64,000 nt of DNA from CAXXFQ01 sp963674475 (GTDB lineage Bacteria; Planctomycetota; Planctomycetia; Pirellulales; Thermoguttaceae). Positions 18,445-28,052 of this stretch are shown one piece after another. Numbering within the stretch: the first letter of the stretch is position 1; every line of letters begins with the position of its first letter. The DNA lies in assembly GCA_963674475.2 (NCBI GenBank), contig CAXXFQ010000009.1, positions 124,001 through 188,000 of the forward strand, written 5' to 3'. The position numbers and the translations under genes are program-made. The notes below the pieces were generated by a model. It was not told the DNA's origin. It saw nothing but the letters and a program-made list of their open reading frames with translations, and did no database searches.

Positions 18445-18704
18445 TGCCTTGATCCTCCGTGAAAAAAATACATTAAATCGACCAACGCGGTACGATAGTC
18501 AAACCGGGCCAACTGGACAAGACCAGTTTTTCCCTAAGAGAGAAATGGCCGAAAATCCCATTTGGCTTCGCACACGCACCCCCTTTTCCCATAAACCGTT
18601 CTCGCCACCACAGCCCCCAAGAAAAAACCTCTCCCTGTCCCAATGGCAGGAAGAGGCGTTTTTAAAATTGCCAGTTATTTCGCCGGAAGACGTTTATCAG
18701 GCGA

Positions 18705-20183
18705 TTAGATATCCAACGTGTATCCGTCGCGGTAGACCGGCTTGATGAGCGCGTCCATCCCCGGGATGTTGGTCACCTTCATATTCTTGGAGTCCCACTC
18801 GACCCGCTTGCCGTCGTTCCAAACGGCCAGATTGCCTAGCAAAACCGTTTCCGTCAGCGGACTGGCATAGTCGGGGAAGTTCGACACCGTCTTGCACTTG
18901 CCGCGGATCGCCTCGGCCCATTCGGTGACGTGGCGGTAATCCAAGTCCTCGTTTTCGGCGCCGGGCGCCCGGACAATATCGACTTCCGGCTCGGGCAGGA
19001 ATTCCAATGAATCCTTCTGAATCTCTCCCAACAGGGCAAACGCATTGCTGTGCAAGGCCGGAGTGAAAAGGGTCCCCTTCTCGCAAATGATGATCGCCCC
19101 GTTTCCGGACCGGTTCCCTTTTTCGAACGCCTTTTGCCCACGCTGCTTTCGTTCCTCGCCAAACCAGTACGGTGCGGCCAGGTGAAGCATGCGGTCCTTC
19201 TCTTTGCCCGCCTTCCACATGGCAACCACAGCGCGCCAGATCTTCGTGTAAAGTCGCGGCAGACGACCACCGTCGTACCAGTTCATGGTCAAGGGGCCCC
19301 GGTCGCCCCGTTGGCCGAATTCGTACTTGATCTTCGAGCTGGCCGGGAAGCTGACCTTTTGATGACCGCTGGTCTGGGCCGTGACAGCGATGGGATCACG
19401 AAGGTCCAACCCCATAAACGGCATGTTCATGTCGTGACAGGCCATATCGCCAAGCGCGCCGGTGCCGAAATCCCAAAAGCCACGCCAGGCGAACGGGTGA
19501 TAGCCGTTGGCGTAGGGCCGCTCTTTCACCGGTCCGAGCCACAGGTCCCACTTCAGGTGATCGGGGCATTTGGTCGGCTTTGGCGCCGGTCCACCTTGCG
19601 GCCAGTGCGGTCGGTTTGTCCAGACGTGGATCTCTTTGGGCTGTCCCAAATGGCCGCTGCGCAAGATGGCCGCCGCGCGACGCAGTTCGTCGCACGAAGT
19701 CCCCTGGTTGCCCATCTGGGTAACGACCCCTTTTTCGCGGGCGACTTGGCCCATCAAACGCGCTTCATAGATCGTGTGGGTCAGCGGCTTCTGACAGTAG
19801 ACATGCTTGCCCATCCGCATCGCCATCAGCGCGGCCGGGGCGTGGGTATGGTCGGTCGAGCTGACGGTCACCGCGTCAATCTGGCCATCCATCTCCTGGA
19901 GCATCTCGCGAAAATCGGTGTACGCTTTCGCTTTCGGCCAGCCTTTTTGGGCCTTTTCAAGGGCCAGCGTATCAACGTCACAAAGGCCGACCATCTGGCC
20001 ATTTCTCGACGCGTTGGACGTGTCGCAAGACCCCTTGCCGCCGATCCCGACACCCGCAATCCGAATCTGATCACTCGGGGCCGGTTTCTTTTCGTCGGCG
20101 CGAACCCCGGCCGCCACGAAAAAACCGAGTCCCGCCGCCGAGGTGGTCTGAAGAAATTCCCGTCGAGTCGCCCGTTTTGCCAT
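18705..20183 (-). CDS. Tat-exported Gfo/Idh/MocA-family oxidoreductase (paralog 1)
   Basis: This 492-residue protein begins MAKRATRREFLQ, a twin-arginine signal, then a Rossmann NAD(P)-binding domain (IRIAGVGIGGKG) and the family motif HVYCQKPLTHTIYEA, in which the lysine is the usual catalytic residue. The C-terminal domain has NRPHWPQGG and WRGFWDFGTGALGDMACHDMN, typical of planctomycete members. These enzymes generally oxidise sugars or sugar acids; the exported forms are poorly characterised. ATG 20183 is preferred because GAGGAGC lies eight bases upstream. It is the last of three tandem copies. Confidence 0.92.
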   Translation of the reverse strand: MAKRATRREFLQTTSAAGLGFFVAAGVRADEKKPAPSDQIRIAGVGIGGKGSCDTSNASRNGQMVGLCDVDTLALEKAQKGWPKAKAYTDFREMLQEMDGQIDAVTVSSTDHTHAPAALMAMRMGKHVYCQKPLTHTIYEARLMGQVAREKGVVTQMGNQGTSCDELRRAAAILRSGHLGQPKEIHVWTNRPHWPQGGPAPKPTKCPDHLKWDLWLGPVKERPYANGYHPFAWRGFWDFGTGALGDMACHDMNMPFMGLDLRDPIAVTAQTSGHQKVSFPASSKIKYEFGQRGDRGPLTMNWYDGGRLPRLYTKIWRAVVAMWKAGKEKDRMLHLAAPYWFGEERKQRGQKAFEKGNRSGNGAIIICEKGTLFTPALHSNAFALLGEIQKDSLEFLPEPEVDIVRAPGAENEDLDYRHVTEWAEAIRGKCKTVSNFPDYASPLTETVLLGNLAVWNDGKRVEWDSKNMKVTNIPGMDALIKPVYRDGYTLDI

Positions 20184-20415
20184 CTTGATGCTCCTCATCT
20201 ATGAAAAAATTCTGTTCTGAAAAAAGAAAAGCGGCTTCAGCGGAGAACCGGCTTGATCCTTACAAAAACCCCCTGGGAAGGACTGTAAGCACTCAACCAA
20301 ACCGGTTCTCACTTGAAGCCGGAAGAAAAGTCGCGTCGCGGTTGCCGAAAAGTTTTCTTGAACCACGACGCAAAATGATTGGTTCAAGTCATTTGACCTG
20401 ACCGGGGCAAAAAAA

Positions 20416-21903
20416 TCACACGTCCAACGTGTACCCTTTGCGATAGACCGGCTTGATCATCGTTTCAAGCCCGTCGATATTTTTGACCTTCATCGCTTCG
20501 GCGTCCCACTCGACCCCTTGCCCGTCGCACCAGACGGCCAAGTTGCCGAGGATGCCCATTTCGGTCAGCGGGGCGGCATAGTCGTGGAAGTTGGAGAAGG
20601 TCGGCGAACCGGTCTTGATCCCGGCAACCCACTCGGCCACGTGGCGCTCGTTCGTGCCGTTCTTGTACTCGGTCAGCGGCGCCTTGACGAAATCGACTTC
20701 CGGCTTCGGCAAGAGATCGCACGAATCGCCCTTGATGTTGTCGAGGATGACAAACTGCTTGGCGTAGTCGTACGGCGCGAAAACGGTTCCCTTTTCAAAG
20801 ACGATAATCGAACCGGTCGCCGGTCGCTTGCCTTGTTCGAACCATCTCTTCCCTTCTTTCATGGCGTCTTTCATCGTACGGCCTTCGTCCAGGCCCAAGA
20901 AGCCCAACATCGCTTCGCGCTGTTTGCCCGACTTCCAGACTCCCGTCAACGCACGCCAGATTTTCGCCTGCAGACGGGGAAGCTGACCGCCGTCGTACCA
21001 AGTCATGTTGACCGGAGCCCGGTTGCCCCGTTGGCCGAATTCGTACTTGATCTTCGAGCTGGCCGGGTAGGTTTCTTTATTGTGGCCGCTGGTGGAAGCG
21101 GTCATTTTGATCGGATCGCGCAGATCCAAAGCGGCAAACGGCATGTTCATCGTATGGCAGGCCATGTCGCCAATCGCGCCACAACCGAAGTCCCAGAATC
21201 CACGCCAAACCAACGGCTGGTAGCCATTGCCATAAGGCCGGTACGGGACCGGGCCAATCCACAGATCCCACTTCAGGTGTTCCGGACATTCGGCCGTCGC
21301 GGGACGTCCGCCCCCTTGCGGCCAAACCGGTCGGTCCGTCCAAATGTGGCATTCCTTCGCCTGCCCCAGCGCGCCCGACTTGATGATGGCGGCCGCCTTA
21401 CGCAAGCCGTCGTGCGAAGAACCCTGGTTACCCATCTGGGTGGCGACCCCTTGTTCCTTGGCAACCTGGCCCATCAGACGCGCTTCGTAGATCGTGTGGG
21501 TCAGCGGCTTTTGACAATAGCAGTGCATCCCCATTCGCATCGCCTTCAACGCGGCCGGAGTGTGGGTATGGTCGGGCGTACTGACGGTAACCGCGTCAAC
21601 CTTGCCTTCCATGTCGTCGAGCAACTTGCGGAAATCGGTGTACGTCTTCGCCTTCGGCCAACGCTTGTTGGCTTTATCCAAAATCAGCGTGTCGGTGTCA
21701 CACAACGCGACTATTTCACCATGTCTGGATGCGTTGAACGAGTCGCTGGACCCTTTACCACCAGAACCGATTGAGGCAAAGCGAATCTTGTCGCTCGGAG
21801 CAAGCTTTTTCTCTTCACCTCGAACCCCGGCGGTCAGATAAAAGCCAATGCCGGTGGCGGCCGTCGCTTGGAGGAATTCACGCCGTGTCGCTTTATTCGC
21901 CAT
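20416..21903 (-). CDS. Tat-exported Gfo/Idh/MocA-family oxidoreductase (paralog 2)
   Basis: This 495-residue protein starts MANKATRREFLQATAATG, a twin-arginine signal. It shares nearly every landmark with its two neighbours: RFASIGSGGKGSSDS, HCYCQKPLTHTIYEA (with the lysine) and WRGFWDFGCGAIGDMACHTMN. One difference is GCGAIGD where the others have GTGALGD. It is exported folded, presumably with its cofactor. Gaps of 232 and 297 bases separate it from the flanking copies, so each may have its own promoter. Confidence 0.92.
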   Translation of the reverse strand: MANKATRREFLQATAATGIGFYLTAGVRGEEKKLAPSDKIRFASIGSGGKGSSDSFNASRHGEIVALCDTDTLILDKANKRWPKAKTYTDFRKLLDDMEGKVDAVTVSTPDHTHTPAALKAMRMGMHCYCQKPLTHTIYEARLMGQVAKEQGVATQMGNQGSSHDGLRKAAAIIKSGALGQAKECHIWTDRPVWPQGGGRPATAECPEHLKWDLWIGPVPYRPYGNGYQPLVWRGFWDFGCGAIGDMACHTMNMPFAALDLRDPIKMTASTSGHNKETYPASSKIKYEFGQRGNRAPVNMTWYDGGQLPRLQAKIWRALTGVWKSGKQREAMLGFLGLDEGRTMKDAMKEGKRWFEQGKRPATGSIIVFEKGTVFAPYDYAKQFVILDNIKGDSCDLLPKPEVDFVKAPLTEYKNGTNERHVAEWVAGIKTGSPTFSNFHDYAAPLTEMGILGNLAVWCDGQGVEWDAEAMKVKNIDGLETMIKPVYRKGYTLDV

Positions 21904-22200
21904 AGAAAAAACTCCTTGTATAGAGAAAGGGGGCCATCGGAGTGCTTCGTCAGATTTTTCCTATCGTTTCGACGCTTCTTGGAAGAAGAGGGAAGGGGAG
22001 AAAGCCGAACTTCTCTCGACGGTCCTTTCTTGAGGTAAATAAACCAGTTAGGAAATGAAAAGGAAACGAGAAACTGGCTTCCCAAACCGCCCCTCGCCAA
22101 ACAAGGCCTGTCAAGACCGCTCGGAAAGGGGGAGCTTAGGAAACCAGTTCTCGGTTTATATTTCAGCAGACCGCATCAAGCGGACTGAATCCAATCGGAT

Positions 22201-23682
22201 TTAGACGTCGAGGATGTACCCGTCGCGGTAGACCGGCTTGACCATCTCTTCGAGCCCTTCGATGTTGGTCACCTTGAGATTCTTGTAATCCCAATCGACT
22301 TTCTGACCGTCGCACCAGACGCCCAGGTTGCCCAAGAGGCACATTTCCGTGAGCGGACCGGCGTGGTTGGTGAAGTTCGAGAAGGTCTGCGAACCGGTGC
22401 GGATCGCTTGGGCCCACTCGGCCACGTGACGCGTATCGGGACCTTGCTTGCCCTGGGTGCCCGGGGCCTTGACGAAATCGGCGTCCGGAACCGGCAAGAT
22501 GTCGGCCGAATTTTTCGTGACGTTATCGACGATCAAGAATTCGCTGCCGTAATCCTGCGGGGAGAAGACGGTTCCCTTTTCGCAGATGACCATGCAACCG
22601 CTCGAGGGTCGTTTGCCCTCTTCGAACGCCCGCTTGGCTCGCTTCGTTTGCTCTTCCTTCGAGCAGGCACGACCGAACAACGGCATGATCGCTTCACGAT
22701 TCTTGTTCGCTTCCCACATCGAAGCCAAGGCACGCCAGGTCTTCGTGTACAAGCGAGGCAGACGTCCGCCGTCGTACCAGGTCAACGAGATCGCCGGACG
22801 ATCGCCCAATTCGGCGAAGTCGAACTTGATCTTCGAGCTGGACGGGTAGGTCACCTTGTTGTGGCCACTGCTTTCGCCCGTGACGGCGATCGCGTTGGTC
22901 AGATTCAAGGCGGCGAACGGCATGTTCATCGTATGGCAGGCCATGTCGCCGAGGGCTCCGGTACCGAAGTCCCAGAATCCACGCCAAGCGAACGGGTGGT
23001 AACCGTTGGCGTAGGGACGTTCCTTCGCGGGGCCAAGCCACAGGTCCCATTTGATGTGATCCGGGCACGCGGTCGGCTTGGGAGCCGGGCCACCTTGCGG
23101 CCAGACCGGTCGGTTCGTCCAAACGTGGGAAGCCAACGGCTTGCCAAGCTTGCCCGCTTTGATGATGGCGGCCGCTTTACGCAGACCGTCGTGCGAAGAA
23201 CCCTGGTTACCCATCTGAGTGGCAACGCCCTGTTCCTTGGCGACTTTCCCCATCAGACGCGCTTCGTAGATCGCGTGGGTCATCGGCTTTTGGCAGTAGA
23301 CGTGCTTGCCCATTCGCATCGCCATCAGCGCGGCCGCGGTGTGGGTGTGGTCAGGCGTACTGACGGTGACCGCGTCGATCTTGTCCTGATTCTCTTCGAG
23401 CATCTTGCGGAAATCGTTGTACGCGGCAGCCTTCGGATAGGTCTTCTTGGCCCCTTCGACCCGTTGCGTATCGATGTCACAGATGGCAATCATTTCGCCG
23501 TGGGCGGCCGCGTTTCTCGAGTCGCTGGACCCTTTGCCGCCGATACCGATCGACGCGAAACGAATCTTGTCGCTCGGCGCCAGCTTCTTTTCTTCCCCTT
23601 GAACGCCGGAAGCCAGATAGAAACCGATGCCGGTGGCAGCGGTCGTCTGCATGAAATCACGTCGGGTTGGCCGATTTGCCAT
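22201..23682 (-). CDS. Tat-exported Gfo/Idh/MocA-family oxidoreductase (paralog 3)
   Basis: This 493-residue protein starts MANRPTRRDFMQTTAATG, a twin-arginine signal, followed by RFASIGIGGKGSSDSRN and HVYCQKPMTHAIYEA. It is closest to paralog 2 in the N-terminal half and to paralog 1 in segments such as GPAKERPYANGYHPFAWRGF. This mosaic pattern suggests gene conversion among the three. A GGAGC ribosome-binding site precedes the ATG. Confidence 0.92.
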   Translation of the reverse strand: MANRPTRRDFMQTTAATGIGFYLASGVQGEEKKLAPSDKIRFASIGIGGKGSSDSRNAAAHGEMIAICDIDTQRVEGAKKTYPKAAAYNDFRKMLEENQDKIDAVTVSTPDHTHTAAALMAMRMGKHVYCQKPMTHAIYEARLMGKVAKEQGVATQMGNQGSSHDGLRKAAAIIKAGKLGKPLASHVWTNRPVWPQGGPAPKPTACPDHIKWDLWLGPAKERPYANGYHPFAWRGFWDFGTGALGDMACHTMNMPFAALNLTNAIAVTGESSGHNKVTYPSSSKIKFDFAELGDRPAISLTWYDGGRLPRLYTKTWRALASMWEANKNREAIMPLFGRACSKEEQTKRAKRAFEEGKRPSSGCMVICEKGTVFSPQDYGSEFLIVDNVTKNSADILPVPDADFVKAPGTQGKQGPDTRHVAEWAQAIRTGSQTFSNFTNHAGPLTEMCLLGNLGVWCDGQKVDWDYKNLKVTNIEGLEEMVKPVYRDGYILDV

Positions 23683-24378
23683 ATCGATGCTCCTTATTCA
23701 TTAATCAGAAAAAATTGGAATGCAAAAATGGTGGGACCTAATTGGAGAAGAACCAACGAGGGGTCTACAGTTAAGCCACTCTATTTTGAGTATAACGAGG
23801 GTTTACGGGTCGTGCAAGACGGGAAGTCGAGGGCATTTCTAGGGCAGTCAAGGGGGGGGATTTCACTTTCCGAGACCGCCCAACAAGCCAAATTCGCCCG
23901 AATCGCCAAAAGGGCCTGAACGGCCGAAATACGGCGTCCTCCCTTGCCTTTCTGTTACCGCAACAACGAACTATCTTGCCCGTTTATCAAAAAAAGTCCG
24001 GTTTCCCCCAAAAAAAACCGGTTCTCGTAGTCGATCGGCCGGTGTTACCGCTTGGCATGAGGCCTTTTCTCGGGCGGCCCCTTCGGGTAGGCTATGAGGG
24101 GTTCACGATCGGTTTTGCTACTTGGGTTTACGCAGTCTGTCGACTTGCGGTTCGAGAAAGATTCGGACAGCCCAAACCGACCACCAAACCGCGCCACGAT
24201 CCCTATATATACCATAAAATTTTGAGGAAAAAACAAGGCGAGGGGGAACCACTAACCCTTAAGGGTTAATTTCAAGCAGGCTTTTTTAGAAGCAAGCTCC
24301 GAGAAAGAAACGGCCGACTCGAGAAAAACAAACCTTCCTTACCTTCCAACCGAAATCCATTTTTTGGGAGTGTTTTCA
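23683..24378. other. Long intergenic region between divergent genes
   Basis: This 696-base gap separates the minus-strand oxidoreductase from the plus-strand leucine-rich-repeat gene and should hold both promoters. A perfect 16-base palindrome lies at 24253-24268. Short frames inside have no ribosome-binding site or recognisable features. I see nothing else. Confidence 0.6.
24253..24268. promoter_or_regulatory. Perfect 16-bp palindrome, candidate operator
   Basis: TAACCCTTAAGGGTTA is a perfect dyad 111 bases before the leucine-rich-repeat lipoprotein start. The spacing fits an operator, but no repressor is known and the assignment rests on symmetry alone. Confidence 0.4.
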
Positions 24379-25593
24379 ATGATGAAAAAATTATCCGCCC
24401 TGATTCTGCCCCTCGCCCTACTCTGGACGATCGGATGTATTCCGCCCAAGCCGGCCGAAGAAAAACCGGCCGAGAAGAAACCGGCCGCGGAAAAGAAGGC
24501 TCCGGCCGCCGAAACCAAAGCGCCCGTGGCGAAAGTCGAAGAACCCAAAGTCGATCCGGCCGTCATCCAAGAGGCGGTCGATCTGATTGACGAGCTCAGC
24601 GGGATCATCCAAAAGGACAAAGACGGCAACATCGTCGCCGTCAACATGAACAACTGCCCGACCTACAACGAAGACGTCGAAGTGATCGCCAAGTTGCCCC
24701 ACGTCAAGAAGCTGGCCCTTTGGGGATTCGAAATTTCGGACGCCGCGTTGGAACATGTCAAAAAGATGCCGAAGCTGGTCGACCTGACGCTCTACAACAC
24801 GAGCCTGACCAGCAAGGGGGTTGAGCAGTTGAAAGAGATGCAGAATCTCAAAAACCTCAACCTGCGTCGCAACACCCGGTTGACCAACGAAGACCTGGCC
24901 TTGTTGGCCGAAATGCCCAATGTCGTCGCGTTGCACTTGCTCTACAACAACTTCACCAACGAAGGCCTCGTCCAATTGCAAAAGATGCCCGGACTCAAGG
25001 TGCTCGACCTGCGCGGCTGCATGCAGATCAGCGACGACGGACTGAAAAATGTGGCGGCGCTCAAAAAGCTGAAGGAGCTCAAACTCCGCTCGGCGATCTC
25101 CGATGCCGGGCTGCAACACCTGCAAGAGTTGGGAGCGATGAGCACCCTGGTCCTCGAAGACATGCCGATCAGCAACGAAGGGCTTAAAAACCTGAGCAAC
25201 TTGACCAATCTCAAGAAGTTGAACCTATTCCGAGTCACGAAGGTCGACGACGAAGGCTTCCAGCATCTGAGCAACCTCAAGAACCTCACCTTCTTCGGTG
25301 CCCGCGACCTGCCGATCACCGGCGAAGGGCTCAAGTACTTGAACGCCCCGAAGCTCAAGAAGATCGACCTGCGTGAGACCAACGTCAACGACGCGGGCGT
25401 GGCCAACCTGAAAAAATTCCCCGAGCTGACCGAAGTGCTGCTCTGGAACTCGAAGGTCACCGACGCGTGCATCCCGCATCTGGCCGAACTGAAGAACCTC
25501 AAGAAGGTCGACCTTTCCGGAACCGGCGTGACGACCGAGGGCGCCAAAAAACTCCAGGAAGCGCTGCCCGGCTGCACGATCCAAGGGAAATAG
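24379..25593 (+). CDS. Leucine-rich-repeat lipoprotein
   Basis: This 404-residue protein has a lipoprotein signal with lipobox TIGC, then a Lys/Glu/Ala/Pro-rich linker (KPAEEKPAEKKPAAEKK). About eleven leucine-rich repeats of roughly 24 residues follow, of the form LxxLxLxxTxITDxGLxxL. Such proteins in planctomycetes are presumed surface-bound binding proteins; the ligand is unknown. ATG 24379 has GGGAG eight bases upstream. It ends at a terminator, 25613-25668. Confidence 0.88.
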   Translation: MMKKLSALILPLALLWTIGCIPPKPAEEKPAEKKPAAEKKAPAAETKAPVAKVEEPKVDPAVIQEAVDLIDELSGIIQKDKDGNIVAVNMNNCPTYNEDVEVIAKLPHVKKLALWGFEISDAALEHVKKMPKLVDLTLYNTSLTSKGVEQLKEMQNLKNLNLRRNTRLTNEDLALLAEMPNVVALHLLYNNFTNEGLVQLQKMPGLKVLDLRGCMQISDDGLKNVAALKKLKELKLRSAISDAGLQHLQELGAMSTLVLEDMPISNEGLKNLSNLTNLKKLNLFRVTKVDDEGFQHLSNLKNLTFFGARDLPITGEGLKYLNAPKLKKIDLRETNVNDAGVANLKKFPELTEVLLWNSKVTDACIPHLAELKNLKKVDLSGTGVTTEGAKKLQEALPGCTIQGK

Positions 25594-25612
25594 ATCATTA
25601 ATCATACGAACT

Positions 25613-25668
25613 AAAAAGGGATCGTTCGCGGCCGTCCGATGGGGCGCTCCGAGCGGTCCCTTTTTTTG
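25613..25668 (+). terminator. Terminator of the leucine-rich-repeat gene
   Basis: AAAAAGGGATCG (from 25613) pairs with the CGGTCCC arm near 25653-25660, followed by seven T. It sits 20 bases after the stop codon. Confidence 0.75.
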
Positions 25669-25715
25669 CGAGGACATTTCCTTTTTTCGATCAAGAAGGA
25701 AAAGGAAAACGGATC

Positions 25716-26501
25716 ATGGTATTCGAACCGCCCGAAGGTTTTGAAGACGACAAGCTGTCGGAGGCCCTGTCTCTCGACGGACTCACCGCGGCGTTCGCCC
25801 GCGCGATGGGCGACCAGGACGACGACGCAACGGAAGAAGGTGCCCCTTCCCCCGAATCAGCCGACAACCAATCGGCCATCGAAACCGACACAAGCGACGG
25901 CGGTTCGGACGAATCGACCTTCTCCGAAGAAGACGCTTTTCTGATCGAAGAACCGGATCATTCGACCAAAGAGATGCCGGTCACGCCACGAGGGATTTTG
26001 GAGGCAATGCTCTTTGTCGACAACGATGAAAATCGACCGCTCATCCCGGCCGAAGCGGCCAAGCTGATGCGAGGGGTCGAGCCGAGCGAGATCCTCGATT
26101 GGATCGCCGAGCTGAACCACGAGTATCGGGTCAACCGGCGTCCGTACGAGATCCGATCGGTCGGCGGCGGCTATCGATTGGTCTTACGCGAGACGTTCAA
26201 ACCGGTCCGCGATCGATTCTATGGCAAGGTGCGCGAGTCGCGGCTTTCTCAAGCGGCCATTGACGTTTTGGCGATTGTCGCCTATCGACAACCGATCACG
26301 GCCGAGGAGATCAATCGGCTTCGGGACAAACCGAGTGGGCCCTTGTTGAATCAGTTGGTCCGTCGACGTTTATTGCGGCTGGAACGGCCCGAATCGACGC
26401 CGCGCAACCCACGTTATTGGACGACCGATCGGTTTCTGGAGATCTTTGGACTGCGCGACTTGAAAGATCTGCCGCAAGCCGAAGAGGCCGAGCCTGAGTA
26501 A
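25716..26501 (+). CDS. scpB: Segregation and condensation protein B
   Basis: This 261-residue protein carries the winged-helix ScpB core in about residues 90-250, with ILEAMLFV, YEIRSVGGGYRLVLR and LDVLAIVAYRQPITAEEI-type segments. ScpB dimers work with ScpA and SMC in chromosome condensation. The first 85 residues are an acidic, disordered extension not needed in the family. scpA is not adjacent. The stop codon is five bases from an R repeat. Confidence 0.92.
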   Translation: MVFEPPEGFEDDKLSEALSLDGLTAAFARAMGDQDDDATEEGAPSPESADNQSAIETDTSDGGSDESTFSEEDAFLIEEPDHSTKEMPVTPRGILEAMLFVDNDENRPLIPAEAAKLMRGVEPSEILDWIAELNHEYRVNRRPYEIRSVGGGYRLVLRETFKPVRDRFYGKVRESRLSQAAIDVLAIVAYRQPITAEEINRLRDKPSGPLLNQLVRRRLLRLERPESTPRNPRYWTTDRFLEIFGLRDLKDLPQAEEAEPE

Positions 26502-26506
26502 ACAAA

Positions 26507-26627
26507 GAGAGGGATTGCGAAGCAATCCCGGTCCAAAAAGTTTTTGAGGGGTGAGTTTGAGAGGGGACAATTTTCAAAATGTCCCCTCTCATTCCAAAAA
26601 CACTGGTGACGGCAAAGCCGTCACTCC
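26507..26627 (+). repeat. R repeat, copy C (solo, at a convergent junction)
   Basis: A complete single unit. Hairpin 1 GGGATTGC/GCAATCCC is perfect (26511-26529). The AAAAAGTTTTT palindrome follows. Hairpin 2 pairs GAGAGGGGACA with TGTCCCCTCTC. Hairpin 3 pairs GTGACGGC with GCCGTCAC. It lies between the ends of scpB and the permease gene, where it could serve as a terminator. Confidence 0.92.
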
Positions 26628-26644
26628 TCATTTCCCCCTTATCT

Positions 26645-28012
26645 CTACGCCATCGGCAGCGCCCACGCATAAACCAACGTCACCAAAAACCCCACCACCC
26701 CGACCAGCGCCAACACGACGGTCCAACTTCGTACCGTTTCGATCTCCGTCAAACCGCCCATCCGCGAAAAAATCCAGAACGCGCTGTCGTTCATCCACGA
26801 CCCGACCATCGACCCGGCCCCGATCGAGGTGGCCAAATAGACCGGATGACACCCGAGCCACTCGGGCGTCACTCCCATTCCGGCAAACAGGGCAGACGTC
26901 GTAATCAGCGAAACGGTCGTGGAACCCTGGGCCGTTTTCATCAGCGCGGCGACCAGAAACCCGGCCGTCAGCAGCGTGAAGCCGACCCCGCCGGAAAGAT
27001 CCGATCGGATCCACGGCTCGATGAGTTCCTTCAAACCGGCCTCGCGAAGCATGGCCCCGAACGCGCCTCCGGCCGCCGTGATCAGGATGATAATGCCGCC
27101 GTTGGCCAACGCCGTTTCGGAAACCTGTCCCAAGCGGCGCAGAGAAAGCCCCCGCGTCCGGGCCAAGACGGTCATCGCGATTGCGGCCGAAAACAACAGC
27201 GCCAGGTTCGGGTTACCCAACACGGCGGTCACCGAGGCGGCCGACGAATCGGGGGCAATCGAGCGAAGGATCGTGTTGGCCGAGATCAAGACGACCGGCA
27301 AGCCGATCGGCAGGACGGAGGCCCACAGCCCGGGCAGTTTTTCTTGGGGCGGCTCTTCTTCCGACTCGACCGTTTCCTCGCCGGCCACCGGACGCAATGG
27401 CAGGTCGAACCACCGGTTGAACACGCGGCACAAGAAAAGTCCGGCCACGGCTGACGGTGCGCAGACGGCCAAACCGACCACGATCATCGTGCCCAGATCG
27501 ATCCCCAACGCGTCGGCCATGACCAGCGGGCCGGGCGTCGGCGGGACAAGCGTGTGGGTCAGCATCGCCCCACAGGCGATCGCCAAGAGGTAGAGTAGAT
27601 AATTTTTGCCCGTCTGCTTTCGCAACGATCGGGCCAGTGGGATCAACAGGAAAAAAACCGTGTCGACAAACACGGGCACCGAGAGCAAAAAGCCGCTGCC
27701 CATCAACGCGGCCCCGGCGCGGCGTTCGCCCAAGAGACTCAAAAACGCCCGGACAATCCGATCGGCCGCACCGCTTTCGATCAGCGCCTTTCCGACCACC
27801 GCCGCCAATGCAATGACGATTCCCACCTTCCCCGCGGCCAGTCCGAACGCCTCGGCCACGCGGGTTATTTTCCCGGCCAGTTCCCCCGGCGACAAAAGGC
27901 TGACCACGATGGCCGAAATCAGAAGGGCCAGAAACGGATTCAACCGGAGCAAGACAATCAGGCCGACCACCGAGACAATACCGACAAGAAGAATGACAAT
28001 CGGACTGAGCAT
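26645..28012 (-). CDS. GntP-family gluconate/organic acid:H+ symporter
   Basis: This 455-residue, highly hydrophobic protein has about 12 membrane segments and the GntP landmarks VPVFVDTVFFLLIPLARSL and LVPPTPGPLV, with the late NDSAFWIFSRMGG. The family imports gluconate, idonate or related hydroxy acids. A soluble loop near residues 208-232 is Glu-rich. The next genes on the strand are not sugar-acid genes, so the substrate cannot be fixed from context. Confidence 0.9.
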   Translation of the reverse strand: MLSPIVILLVGIVSVVGLIVLLRLNPFLALLISAIVVSLLSPGELAGKITRVAEAFGLAAGKVGIVIALAAVVGKALIESGAADRIVRAFLSLLGERRAGAALMGSGFLLSVPVFVDTVFFLLIPLARSLRKQTGKNYLLYLLAIACGAMLTHTLVPPTPGPLVMADALGIDLGTMIVVGLAVCAPSAVAGLFLCRVFNRWFDLPLRPVAGEETVESEEEPPQEKLPGLWASVLPIGLPVVLISANTILRSIAPDSSAASVTAVLGNPNLALLFSAAIAMTVLARTRGLSLRRLGQVSETALANGGIIILITAAGGAFGAMLREAGLKELIEPWIRSDLSGGVGFTLLTAGFLVAALMKTAQGSTTVSLITTSALFAGMGVTPEWLGCHPVYLATSIGAGSMVGSWMNDSAFWIFSRMGGLTEIETVRSWTVVLALVGVVGFLVTLVYAWALPMA

Positions 28013-28052
28013 CGGGGAATCCTTTCCGGAAAATTCAGGGGCGATTCATAGC

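Noticed and set aside
23976..24269. A 97-codon frame in the divergent control region
   Set aside because: It covers the 16-base palindrome, lacks a ribosome-binding site and shows no protein-like pattern.
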